Of a stretch of 64,000 nt of DNA, positions 27,901-39,557 are shown piece after piece. The DNA comes from Rotaria macrura. Lineage: Eukaryota; Rotifera; Eurotatoria; Philodinida; Philodinidae. Positions within the stretch are counted from its first letter, which is position 1; each line of letters starts with the position of its first letter. The DNA is taken from positions 392,100 through 456,099 of the forward strand of contig OENT01000008.1 in the NCBI GenBank assembly GCA_900239685.1. The letters are read 5' to 3'. Below the pieces are notes generated by a model that was not told the DNA's origin, searched no databases, and was given only the letters and a program-made list of their open reading frames with translations. Made by a program: the position numbers and the translations under genes.

Positions 27901-30650
27901 TCCATGTCGATGACATCGTTTTTGAACTCATCTCATAATGATTACATTCAAAAACATTGAATCATTATGAAACATTGAGTTTTGTTTCAATTCAAAGTCG
28001 ATTAGAGTGTTTCGTAACTCGTCTCATAATACTTTTGTTCGAAAACATTGAATTTTTATGAAAGGTTGACTTTTGTTTCAATTCAATGTCGATGAGATGG
28101 TTTCTGAACTCATATCAACAAATTTATATACAAAAACATCGAATTGATTTCAACCATTGACTTTACCTCGAATTCCATTTCATTGAGATGGTTTATGAAC
28201 ACATCTCATCAAATTTATATTCAAAAATAATGAATTGTTATGAACAACCAACTTTCGTTCGAGTTCAAGATCGACGAGATGGTTTTTCAACTCATCCCAT
28301 CATAATTTAATTCAGAAACATTGAACTGTTATCAATCACTGAATTCTGTTTCAATTCAGTGTCGATCAAATGGTTTTGGAATTTATCTCAAAATAATGAT
28401 ATTCAAAACCATTTAAATTGTTACGGTACATTGGGTTTCGTTTGAAGTCGATTTCGATGAGATGGTTTTTATACTCATGTCACGATAATTAGATTCAAAA
28501 ACATTAAATTCTTTCGAAACATTGACTTTTCCGTCAATTGAATTTCGATGAGATGGTTTTTGAACTCAACTCAGCATAACTATATTCAAAAACATTGAAT
28601 CCTAATGAAATATTCACTTGTTTTTGAATTCCAAGTCGATGACTTGGTTTTTGAACTCCTCTCAGCATAATTATATGCAAAAACATTGAACAGCTACGAA
28701 ACCTTCGCTTTTCTTTCAAGTTTTTGTCGATGAGATGGTTTTTCAACTGATCTTATCATAGTTATATTCGAAAACATCGAATTGTTATGCAACATTCACT
28801 TTTGTTTCAAATCAATGTCGATGAAATGGTTTTTTAACTCATCTCACGACAATTATATTCAAAAAACATTAAAATATTTTGAAATGCTTACCTTTTGTTT
28901 TTCAATGTCATTGAGATGGCTTTTGAACTCATCTCACGATAAGTATATTCAAAAACATTGAGTTATTATGAAAATTTCCCTTTTGTTACAATTCAGTATC
29001 GATAAGAGGCTTTTTGAACTCGCATCACGATAGTAATATTCAAAAACATTGAATTGTTATGAAACGTTGACTCTTTTTTCGACTGAATATCTAGGAAATC
29101 GTTTCTTAACTCATCTCAGCATAATTAAATTCAAAGACATTGAACTGTTATGAAACATTGAGTTTTGTTTCAAGTCAATGTCATTGAGATGGTTTTCAAA
29201 CTCATCTCATCATGATTATATTCAAAAACATTGAATTTCTTCAAAACATTGAATTTTCCTTCAATTCATTATCGAGGAGATGGTTTTTGAACTAATCTAA
29301 CGATAATTATATTCAAAAAGATTTCATTGTTTTAAAAGGTTTACTTTTGTTTCAATTGAATATCGAACAGATGGTTTTGAAACTCATCTCAGCATAATTA
29401 TATTCAATGACATTTAAGTGTGATAAAACATTGAGTTCCGTTTCAAGTCAATGTCGATGAGATGGTTTTCGAACTTATCTCAGGATAATTATGTTCGAAA
29501 ACATTGAATGGTTATGAGAGATTGTTTATTTTTCAATTCGATGTCGATGAGATGGTTTTTGAAGTCATGCCATCATAATGTTTTTCAAAAAGTTTGAATT
29601 GTTATGAAACATTGACTTTTGTTTGAGTTCTGTTTTGATGACGTGGTTTTCGGATTTAACTGATCATAATTGTATTCAAATAGATTGAATTGATATGAAA
29701 CATGGAGTTGTGTTTCAGTGTAGTGTCGATGAGATGGTTTTTATACTCATTTTATCATAATTTGTTCCAAAAACATTGAATTGATGTGAAACAGTGACTT
29801 TTGTATCAATTCAGTGTTGATGAGTTGGTTTGTGAACTCATCTCAGGATAACTATATTTAAAAACATTGAATTGATATGAAAAATTTACTTTTGTGTCAA
29901 TTGAATGTCGGTGAGATGGATTTTGGACTCATCTTATCATAATTATATTCAAAAACATGGAATTCATAAGAAACATTGACTTTTCTTTCAATTGAATGTC
30001 GGTGAGATGGTTTTGAAATCATCTTATCATAATTATTTTCAGAAACATTGAATTGATATGAAACATTGGCTTTTTTTTGAATTGAATGTCGATGAGATGG
30101 TTTTTGAAGTCATCTTATCATAATTATATTCAAAAACATGGAATTCATAAGAAACAATGAGTTTTGTTCCGATGCATTGTCGACCAGATATTTTCTGAAC
30201 GCAACTGAAGATCAATATGTTCAAAAACATTGAATGGATATGAAACATTCATTTTTGTTACAAATCAAAGCTGATGAGATTATTTTTGAGGTCATCTCAT
30301 CAGAATTATATTCATAGTCATATAATTGTTATGAAACATTGAGTTAGGTTTCAATTCGATGTCGTTGAGATGGTTTTTGAACTCGACTCATCATGATTAT
30401 ATTCAAAAACATTGATTTTATATGAAACACCGAGTTTTGTATCAATTCAGTGTCGATGAGGTGGTTTGTGACCTGATCTCAGGATAATTATATTTAAAAA
30501 CATTGAATTAATATGAAATATTGGCTTTTTTTTTAATTGAATATCGATGAGATCATTTTTGAAAGCAACACACTATAATTATTTTCAGAAATATTGAATT
30601 GATTGGAAAGATTGAGTCTTGTTTTAATTCAATTGCGATGAGATATTTCT
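25000..30650. repeat. Satellite array, about 62 diverged copies of a 91-bp monomer
   Basis: A phrase close to AACTCATCTCATCATAATTA followed by TATTCAAAAACATTGAATTG, TTATGAAACATTGACTTTTG and TTTCAATTCAATGTCGATGA, then GATGGTTTTTG, repeats head to tail with a period of 91 bp. Measured example: GAGATGG at 28094-28100 and again at 28185-28191. Copies differ from each other at many bases, and lengths vary by one to a few bases. The monomer has dyad symmetry: CATCTCATC near one end pairs with GATGAGATG near the other, and ACATTGAATTG pairs with CAATTCAATGT across a 24-nt spacer. Open frames inside the array (for example 26019-26649 +, 28534-28746 -) are accidental. Borders are gradual and approximate. 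Confidence 0.95.
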
Positions 30651-33059
30651 GGAATGTTGGGCATATGCAGTCGGAGCTTGTAGTTTTCCTTCGATGTTGA
30701 AGTCGTTGACATGTTTGCCTAGAGGAAAATTGATATTCATTCTGTTTTGGTTTCGGTTAGTCGGAATGTGTTGTATGGGATTGTGTTTCTTTCAATTGTT
30801 TCTGACTGTGTTACTTAGTTTTTTGAGCGTTCGAAGGAATGGTATAGAAATGCTCGTTAGCGTAGTGGTTTTGTGACGACAATTCTGCATTAATATACGT
30901 AAGTAGTTTACGTAAGCTATATTATTTAAAGACTAGAAAGCTATTTGTTAGGATCTGGGGCAAGGAATGGTGAGAAGGAGAGGAAGAATGGAGGAGCCTC
31001 GGAAACGTGAGCCTAATTCATATGTTGCTGAGTTTTCTTTGAAAAAATCGATAGTCTCCATCAAATTTGATCATTATAATTGAAGAAAATTAAGTAGTTA
31101 TTTTTGAATAAAACTATGCGAAGAGAGCGACATACTACTCATAAATATAAACTTTTCGGAAAATGTCTCATCTGGTCAGAATGAAAGAAAATATGAAGAA
31201 ATTTCGACAATATCGTTGCTTTTAATTAACACACAAAAAGTTTAAAGAAACCTATGTCTCCTTAGGTTACAAACAAAGATTAGTTTCATAAATTTATGAA
31301 AAACACATAAACTACGTACCATCGTGACAATGGGTTAATATCGCTTTAAAAAATGTTTTAACATTGAATTCGTTTTCTATGCGATATGATTGTTCATTTC
31401 TTGAACGTGTGGATATTTTAGAGACATGAGTACAAGACAAATGTTTTTCTTTTATTCGGTCCTTCTAAAAATTAAAATCATTTTCTGTTCTGTAAGATAA
31501 GGCGATATTAGCGACTGCCACCATGACCTTCTTGTGGCATCATGTTTTCGAGCTCTAATTACAAAGAAGATATATGAAATTCTGTGTGAATATGGATCAA
31601 AGACGGAAGATGAATCGTACCGAACCCAGTTGATCATGGTTTGCTTCGAGTCTTGGGAAGTTATGTGTCATAAATCGTCATCTAATATGCTCAATCAAGT
31701 TCGTTCGTTTCATCTAAACGACTCACTAATGGAAGAATAATCAAAATAAGTGAATGTCAACGGTTAAAATACGAATGTACGACTTGCTTTAACTATTTTT
31801 CATGACTCGAGCCGACCTTGAACCAAGTTGGAACGATTCGTTTCGATCTCTGGCATGCATTCTGTTCTGTTTGCAGGTTCAGACAAAATGGTACACGATG
31901 AGCATAAACTTCGAATGCAATTCGATTTAGAGAATCGTTTCATGAGCATTCAATCACGAACAACCACGATAAACTCGGTAAAGAATATCATACAGTGATT
32001 TTCTTAGTCAAATCATATTCAGTATTTATGTTTAATGTACCACTTTGTTCCTGATGCACCGTTAAACAGCGTTCATATTCGTCGTTATATTGAGTCTCAT
32101 GTCCGTATGTAAAACTTTAAAAAAGAATAGTCAAAATACAGGACCTTAAGAGAGAAAAGCTGTCGAAATATGAAAAATGCCTTAGAAATTTCGCCGAAAA
32201 CAATGCATTCTTATTCTAAGAATACTTAAATATATTGTTGTAAGTCGTCAATAAAAATAATCATATTTAGACAACGGCCCTGACAACTGATGGAATAATG
32301 GATCAACAATTACTTTTATTTTAAATATTCCTTAAATATAATATATCAAAGACATAAAAGTTGACACTTTTTGAATCTCAATCATTTCAGAGTGTTTTGT
32401 TGAAATCTGCGGTCTATTTTGAGTGGATTTTTATTCAGTTAAAATATATTCATTGTTATTGTAATCATAGATTTTAGAAAACATGGAAAACTCTTTCACT
32501 CTTATGTGTTTCTGTTTCATGATTTCGATGTCGTATGACGAGAAGATGAAACTTTTATATCCTAGAGAATTATACGCATTGCTAATGGGTGTTTAATGCT
32601 TTCAACAATAAAAATAATTGTTCCTTGACTTTTCTTATCAATCACATAAAGAGTAAATATTTAAATCTATCTCATATTGCATCCCTTATGCAACGTATTT
32701 CAATTTATTATACTATTCATACTTGATTAAATGTCTAAGTTATGCAACTATTAGTCTGACGATCTTATGATTTCGGGTTTCGCATAGAACAATATGATAT
32801 GAATGAAAAGTTGATATAGGTGAAATCATCAATAGAATTAAGAATCTTTTACAGTCTCAAATATGTTCTAGATTTATTTTTCATTTATAGAAATAAAATG
32901 TCGTCTGATGATGTATTCGTATACTCATACAATCATCTGAATGGATATTGAAATGGTTTATGAAGTTCTTCAAAAATTTTCACAAACTTTCAGCAAGATA
33001 TAGAAAGAGATTAGTTTCGTTATTTCTTGAAGAATTATCTTTATTGAAAATCAAAAGTG
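30651..33059. other. Intergenic, no gene recognised
   Basis: Spacer to the right of the satellite. Open frames at 30694-30876 (+), 31452-31637 (-) and 31534-31740 (+) are short and partly antisense to each other. No family resemblance was found. Confidence 0.45.
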
Positions 33060-34047
33060 TACCCATGTCGCCTCTTTTTTTGCAACTGCGCCGCAGTTAC
33101 GCGCAGAGCCAATTTTACGCCGTAATTATGCGTAACTGCGCCGCATTCATCGTAGTGAAGGTCTCTGTAAGAAACTACGCTTACTGCGACGTAGAACAAC
33201 GTAACTGCGTCGGAGTGATCGCATCGTACAATCCGTTGTACACGTAACTGACCAATTATAAATGATTCTTCCTTATTTATAATTGGTCACACTCGAGCAC
33301 TAATACTTAGCCACAGAAAATCAGTATAAATAGCAGTGCTCGTCACATCTTCGTTCATAAATCATTTTTCTTAAAATTGTAGAATACATATTCAATTTTT
33401 TTAAAAATTTGTTTTGATTTAAATTTTTTTAATTGTTCAATTTTTGAAACTTTTTTCTTAAATTATTTAATATTTTTTTAAAGAAATTTTTTTTCCATTA
33501 TTTATGAAATTCTTTTAGATGTTTTTTTTTTGATTTCTCTAGATATTTATTTTCCATGATTTTAGAAATTCGTATTTTTTTTTAACTTGTAATTTCGTAA
33601 CTTTTGAAATTTTTCAGCTTTTAATATTTTGATTTTTCTAGATATTTATGCTCCTTAATTTTTGAAATTTAGAAGTTTTTTATGCTTTAGTTTTGTAAAT
33701 TAACTTTTTTTTAAATTTTTTGTAAAAACTTCAATTTTGTTGTTTTGTGTTTTTTATTTTTTGTACGAAAAAACGTTGTTAAGCTCTCAATAAAAATACA
33801 AATAAAATGATAACTTAATCTAAGTGATCTCTCGTATGTATTGCAACGCAACTGTGATGCATAGCTGCAATTAACTGGGACGCACTTTTGCGTAATTGTG
33901 AATTTTTCGCCGTAACTACGCGTAACTGCGATTTTTTATCGTAATTACGCATAACTACGTTACAATTTTCCGTAATTACAGGTCACAGTGCGATCGCAGT
34001 TACGGCGTAACTGCGCCGCAGTTTCATCGTAATGAAACACATGGGTA
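33060..34047. mobile_element. One-kilobase non-autonomous inverted-repeat element with GC-rich subterminal repeats
   Basis: The outer ends are TACCCATGT (33060-33068) and its complement ACATGGGTA (34039-34047). If the flanking TA is the duplicated target, the element proper is CCCATGT...ACATGGG, as in Tc1/mariner-like insertions, but this is not proven. Inside each end are many copies of GTAACTGCG, CGCCGCAGTTACGC and GTAATTACGC in both orientations (about 33083-33245 and 33840-34030), including the palindrome AACTGCGCCGCAGTT. The centre (about 33360-33780) is extremely T-rich and has no ORF. A strong hairpin lies at 33250-33288. Confidence 0.72.
33250..33288. repeat. Perfect 14-bp inverted repeat (hairpin)
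   Basis: GACCAATTATAAAT at 33250-33263 is exactly complementary to 33275-33288, with an 11-base spacer. It lies just inside the left subterminal repeat block of the inverted-repeat element and may be part of its structure. Confidence 0.85.
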
Positions 34048-37000
34048 TATTATTGACAATGAAGGGATTTTTTGATTTTTCATGAATCTTTAAATGACAC
34101 CGAAAGCAAGGTTGATAATTCTAAAGCGGACTAAAACAGCTAGAATGAGAAAAATTTGTTAGCTACATAGTGAGTTCACTTCTAATTACATAATCAAATT
34201 TTCATCGATAAGAGAACATGTTTAACAGGTAGTTTGGTGATTGAGAATTCAATTTTTCACTCTTCTACATGAATAATAGGTATCTATTTTCTCCTCTCAT
34301 TTAAATTGAATTTTCAAAAAGCCACATTCGTAGATTCAAGCATGAACTCAATTGTTTGTTTATTTCTAACCTTAAAAATCTTTGAAAACATCTCAGATTT
34401 TTGGAATATTGTTATCTCCATAATTACTATCCAAATTGCCTTTCACAGACTTCAATGCTTAAAGAAATTCTAAAATAGATCAAATAAATCGATTTTCAAG
34501 ATTGAAATCGTTCTTCTCTATATAAAAAGTCGAGACACTATTAGAACAGAGGTTTATTATATCGACAGAATATATTTATTGGAGACGTATGATGATTTTA
34601 TCTCTTACAATAATATTCAAGCATACTCTCTGCTTACCTTCAACATGACCCATGAAATATGACAACTAACTGGTTAAAATTTATGAAATTTCTAATAATG
34701 ACGATGTCATGATTTCGGTTTAGGCAAAGAGAGCGGAAATTAATCAGAAGTTAATCCTCTCATGGATCTTTGTGCATTCGTTGGAGAGTAAATACGCCTT
34801 TAAGAAATTTCACTGTGGAACTCTGAAATGCCCGTGAGGAGATTCATTTTCTATCAAGCCACTCTCTGGTTCCGGGTAGTTTTTTAAAACCATCTATACT
34901 TAGAAGTAAATCTAAAATCAATCTAATATTAGTTTTAACATACTCATGTGTATGGAATTCATTTTTCTACTGAAATCTTTTCTGGTATGAGACAAATCTT
35001 ATAGAATCTCCTTCCAATGGCACGGATGCATGGACATGGTCAATGAACTGCTACTCTGGCTTGCAAAATTTCGAAGTCAAATGACTAGAAAGGCAAACGT
35101 ATTTTTTAGAAGTGTGTAGCTAATAACTTATGTAAACAGATATTGCCAGCTATCTGACATTCAATGCTCATTGATATGAACTTTATCTGCCCATACGATG
35201 AAACTATTTGAAAAAGATGTCTGATCGCTAGCGATCGAGTGTAAATTGAAATAGCAGTTCAGCTAGTATCTGTTTACAAATCTGATACTGATCAACAGAC
35301 AACGATTCATTCTTTCAGATTGTCACCTATACCAAACTTCTGAACAATTTTGAAGTAAGATATTCAATGCTAAAGCGTCGTATAGTTATAGTGAAATTCC
35401 TGAACGAAATTTTCTTATCACTTCTTATTCTTTTCCCTTTCGTATTGGACACTTTGGTTTTAGATCTTTGAATCCTGCTGTCATTTTTATGTCAAAATAG
35501 ATTTATTTTGTCAAAGCTGATGGACAGCTGCATAGCTTTTCTATCGAGTAATTTTCTGTGTACCATCGCCTTTCCTTGCAAAATGGAATGTGCTAAAGCA
35601 CTGGTTTACATCGTTTTCGTTACTGAATACCAGAAGATATGAAGTGAGAAGAAGAATAGCAAAATATTCTGATATTATACTGGTTACACAAGAAAATTAG
35701 AACTCGAGAAAACACTTAATCTGTATAGAAAAAATTAAAATTTCACCTGGCTCTAACTCTTAGTTTTATTTCTCCGAAAAATATTTCAATTTCGATAGGC
35801 TCTGATTTCTCCTGCGATACTTGTTGTTATCTTGATTAAGAAAACAATGACTAAATTATTAAATTAGGTCAAGGATAAGAAATACCATGTATTTAAAAAT
35901 TCGACACAACAAACCACACTCATAGATTGTGTATCTATTTTGATTCATATCGTTACTGTGATTCACAGTGGTCACATTGGAAACTAGATGAGTCTAAAAT
36001 TGTAGATTGTTGTTGTGCATTTTAGATTCGGCATGCGCTACATAAGTATGGAACTACAGTGTGCCACAGAATTGTTGACTACTCTAATAGTGTAGTGGGC
36101 TGGAGATCTATATAGTTAGCAATGTAGTTTACATTCGATTATAAAAGTTATTTTTCCTTTTTCGATTTCAACATTAGTATCGATTCTTTTTTCGTGTTTT
36201 TCTCAAAGTCATATGATATAGTTAAGTCTCCAATTATATTCCAACTTCAATCAGGCAATTAGCGATAACTATATGACTAAGATTAGAAAAAAAACTGTTA
36301 AATCAAATAGATGTAATCCTCCTTAACGTTTATAGGATCTAATTGTGTCAAAATTGGTACTAGCTATAATCTTCGACGGAATCTTTTCCTATCTTTGATG
36401 AGCTTCAGAGCATTTTTCGTTGTTTCGTTCTATTCTTCTTGAAAACATCAAACGGTGACTAATTTAGGACGTTCTTATAATTTTTAATGACTGTCTTCAA
36501 CGACAATGATATCTATAGATTTTCACTGGTAGCTTTCATTGCTGTCTACTCTGAATAAGCAACAGAAACACAGGAAATCGTTTTTCAGAAAATCTAGATC
36601 TCCCTACTTTCCTCCTTGATACTTGAACTTTCTCCTTCTTATAAGTCGAAAAAAGGTAAAGTAGCACTGTAAAATATTTCAAATAATCCTTTAGTGACAC
36701 TAGTATTAACAATACAAACATTTAATGTCTTCAACTATATTTTGAATGTTATTCTCAATATGTATTTCAAAAACGCATCGTTTACGGCATTTATTCGTGA
36801 AAAATTTAACGCATAGAATTTTCTATTCGAACAAAAGTGGCATTGACTTCCGTGTAGATATTTACATACATCTTAACTTAAATTAATGATAAAACTTGCT
36901 GACTTAACTAAATAATTAGCTATTTATTGATTATAATACTAAATAGAGCTTTGCTATTTCTTTGAAAAAAATTGTAACTTTCTCTATTTATGTGATTGTT

Positions 37001-37085
37001 TTATAATATATGGGATAAGAAGAAAAATATTTAAAACAAATATGTTTCATATTAAAACAATTATTAATTAGAAGAATATTTATTA
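34048..37085. other. Intergenic, no gene recognised
   Basis: Three kilobases of AT-rich DNA. The only open frame of note is 61 codons at 36536-36721 (-), with no recognisable motif. It includes the 3' flank of the ADP-ribosyltransferase gene on its right side. Confidence 0.45.
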
Positions 37086-38156
37086 CTACGTACTAGAAAA
37101 TCGTTGTCTTAGTTGCAAATAGATCAAGTGTTTGTTTCTTCTGCGATCGAATTCAACGTTTTTAACACTGAAGCAAACACCTGGCGTAATAAGTTCTTCT
37201 TCTTCTTTTGGATATTCGGACACTGAAGTAAGATCGGCAATGAATGCAAACCAGATTTCCATGATGAATAACGTATTTCCGAATTCTTCTGCTTTTTCAC
37301 GATTGCGACTACACGATGTAAATGCTTGGAATGATCGATATTCATTCCAATGCTTGGACATTCCTTTATAAACAGCGATCTGCTCTGGTTTCAGATTGGC
37401 TCCTCGATAAAGTATCTTTTCGGTTGTCATATTTTTATTAAATGGATCGTCCCAGAGCAATAAGCAAAATGGCCCTAAGGTACGAACTTTACTACGCCAT
37501 GCTTGTTCGTGCTCTTTTCCCCCCACTAATCTCATGGCTGTGTTCAAGGTTTTGTACAGGAAACTTTCCAAAGAGTACAGATAAGCACAGCATTGCCATA
37601 CTTCTTTCATTGATTTATTCCTTTTTTCTCTGAGCATATTAGCCATTTCCTCGGCTTCTCTTTGTTTCCGAAGATGCTTGCCCTCTTTTATGATACCCTC
37701 TGCCGCTTTGTCAACAAGTATCGGTATCAGATCTGGCTCTTTGGAAGGTAACTCTTTCTTTTTAAGTTTCAAATCTCTTCTAACTTCGATTACGAACGGC
37801 GAAACCCATCCATACTCACCGCCACATGAACGTACCGAGGAAACAGGAAGATCCACAAAACGTTCTTCTCGTAAATGTTTATCCTCTCTGTTACGCACCA
37901 AACGCTGTATAGGTCTTTGATTGTAGTCTTCAATGCTGGATATTTGTAGTTTGCTTTGGAAATCAATATAATAATCATCTAAGATGGCTCTTGGTTCTTT
38001 ATTTGAAAATGCTTTTTCAATTATTAGATTTTCCACGTCTGAGTAGTGATTCCATTTAGCTGGCTCAGATTTCGAAAATGGATTTGGATTAGATTGCCAC
38101 ATCCATTCAATAGTTTTTAAAGAGTTTTTTTGTGTGGTATATGCTGCATTAGCCAT
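37086..38156 (-). CDS. WWE-domain arginine-type ADP-ribosyltransferase, single exon
   Basis: 356 residues from ATG 38154-38156 to the stop at 37086. Residues about 14-95 look like a WWE domain (IEWMWQSNP, AKWNHYSDVENLIIEKAF, YYIDFQSKLQI), a fold that binds ADP-ribose chains or mediates protein contacts. Residues about 125-185 are charged and probably helical. Residues about 190-356 match the mono-ADP-ribosyltransferase (ARTC) fold with its R-S-ExE residues: Arg251 in LYRGANL, Ser281 in QAFTSCS, and the acidic run Glu318-321 in YPKEEEELITPG, of which two form ExE. This predicts NAD-dependent transfer of ADP-ribose to arginine. There is no signal peptide or membrane anchor, so it is probably intracellular. 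WWE-ART fusions of this kind are, as I recall, abundant in bdelloid rotifers. No frame damage is visible; activity is unproven. Confidence 0.88.
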   Translation of the reverse strand: MANAAYTTQKNSLKTIEWMWQSNPNPFSKSEPAKWNHYSDVENLIIEKAFSNKEPRAILDDYYIDFQSKLQISSIEDYNQRPIQRLVRNREDKHLREERFVDLPVSSVRSCGGEYGWVSPFVIEVRRDLKLKKKELPSKEPDLIPILVDKAAEGIIKEGKHLRKQREAEEMANMLREKRNKSMKEVWQCCAYLYSLESFLYKTLNTAMRLVGGKEHEQAWRSKVRTLGPFCLLLWDDPFNKNMTTEKILYRGANLKPEQIAVYKGMSKHWNEYRSFQAFTSCSRNREKAEEFGNTLFIMEIWFAFIADLTSVSEYPKEEEELITPGVCFSVKNVEFDRRRNKHLIYLQLRQRFSST

Positions 38157-39100
38157 GATTATCAATAGTTTCGTTCTGTTTTCGACGTTAGAAATATATA
38201 GTGTCTATTACTTGTAGTATTATCTGAAAGTTTAAAAATGGACGACAGTTTAATCGATGAGTAAACAACAAACACAGGAATCTTGAAATCGGATTCAATC
38301 CAGAATTCTCTTGAAAGATTTTGAACTGTCATACCGACCTCTAAGACCTTGACTACCAAAGTCAAGAAGTGTCGACCGGCTCCCACAGGCAAACACTAGA
38401 ATATGCACGTAACTTGGAAACAGGATTCTGGTGAACAGATCAAGTGGCCAGATTTATCCGATTTTCCTCGGAGTCGACAGGGACCGAACAACATTTAATG
38501 AACCTGGTCACCGGGTCCGCTCACCGGATTCCTGCTTCCATTTCCCCACCGGAAACGATGACATTTCTATGGGTTCCCGCAGGAAATTCATGGATCCTGC
38601 AGCGAAAAGCATCAACCTGGGTAATCCTCAAATCTGCTGTGTTTATCTCTCACAAGGTAAATTTAACCTAATGCTCGTTTCTACGTCATTTTAAGAAACT
38701 TGACTGTTACTGCATACTAGAATACAGAACTAAGATAATTAATTAACATAGGTCCAGGTAAAATAAAGCTTATCTCCTGTTACTCTTAGGACCCACAAGC
38801 TTTTCTTCAGTCCCTTTAGTCCCTTTAGTCCATATGAATGCAGCAAGGACTAGCCAGACCGCAGGGAGTAAAGCATAACTTGGAGGGACTAAAGGTAAAA
38901 CAGGGCACAATTTACTTTTTGTGGACTCCTCGAAATTACCACTGTTGGTGTTTCCAGTGGAGTGCTTCTGATAAATATCCGATATTGAAATGCTCATTTA
39001 TGCGACTGTGCCTCAATTATCGCCAACTTCGAGAAATTACGAACACCTAAAGAAATCTTTCAGAGGAATCTGAGTTGAGCTACACCTGGTACACTCAAAC
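38157..39100. other. Upstream flank of the ART gene with a GC-rich patch and inverted CTTTAGTCC repeats
   Basis: About 38420-38660 is much less AT-rich than its surroundings, with CCGG-containing motifs (GGTCACCGGGTCCG, CTCACCGGATTCC) and two overlapping + strand open frames (38431-38694, 38444-38671), neither recognised. At 38812-38830 CAGTCCCTTTAGTCCCTTT is followed about 70 bp later (38882-38895) by GGAGGGACTAAAGG, an imperfect inverted repeat. These may be remains of small transposons; no complete element was delimited. Confidence 0.45.
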
Positions 39101-39557
39101 AGACAAAATTTTCCAAACATGTGTTTAAACTCCCAAAAAAGGATTGAAAATCGAGGAAAAGTGAAAGTGTTTGAATGCCAATCGAGGTCCCCGATTGTTA
39201 GTAAAAAACGCTCATTTTTCCGCCTTCTTGTGCGTTTAATTTCGTTTTCAGCAAAAAAACCATGCGTAAATCCATAAAAGAAGGAAAACAGTGGTTGTTA
39301 ATTGTAAAGTCGCCATCGATGACGGAATCATAATAAGAGTTCTTAAGTGGTTATTAAACAGGTGACCATTTTTTCCCTTCTTTTATGGATTTACACGCGT
39401 TTTTTGCTGAAAACGCAATTAAACGCACATGATGGCAGGAAAATGAGCGTTTTTTACTCACAATTGGGGACCTCGATTGGCATTCAAACACTTCCACTTT
39501 TCCTTGATTTCCAATCCTTTTTTGGGAGTTTAAACACACGTTTGGAAAATTTTGTCT
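39101..39557. mobile_element. Foldback element with about 194-bp inverted arms
   Basis: The left arm (39101-39294) and the complement of the right arm (39365-39557) agree over almost their whole length, with scattered mismatches (roughly nine in ten bases by eye). They are joined by a spacer of about 70 bp. The outermost bases AGACAAAATTTTCC and GGAAAATTTTGTCT pair exactly. Arms include GTTTAAACTCCCAAAAAAGG and GAATGCCAATCGAGGTCCCC. There is no coding content and no clear target-site duplication. A transcript would fold into a very long hairpin. Confidence 0.88.

Noticed and set aside
25000..30650. CRISPR array or coding repeats
   Set aside because: Units abut with no unique spacers, copies are diverged, there are no cas genes, and the context is eukaryotic; open frames are repeat artefacts.
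38431..38694. Two overlapping + strand frames in the GC-rich patch as a gene
   Set aside because: Openness is explained by higher GC; neither frame has a recognised motif.
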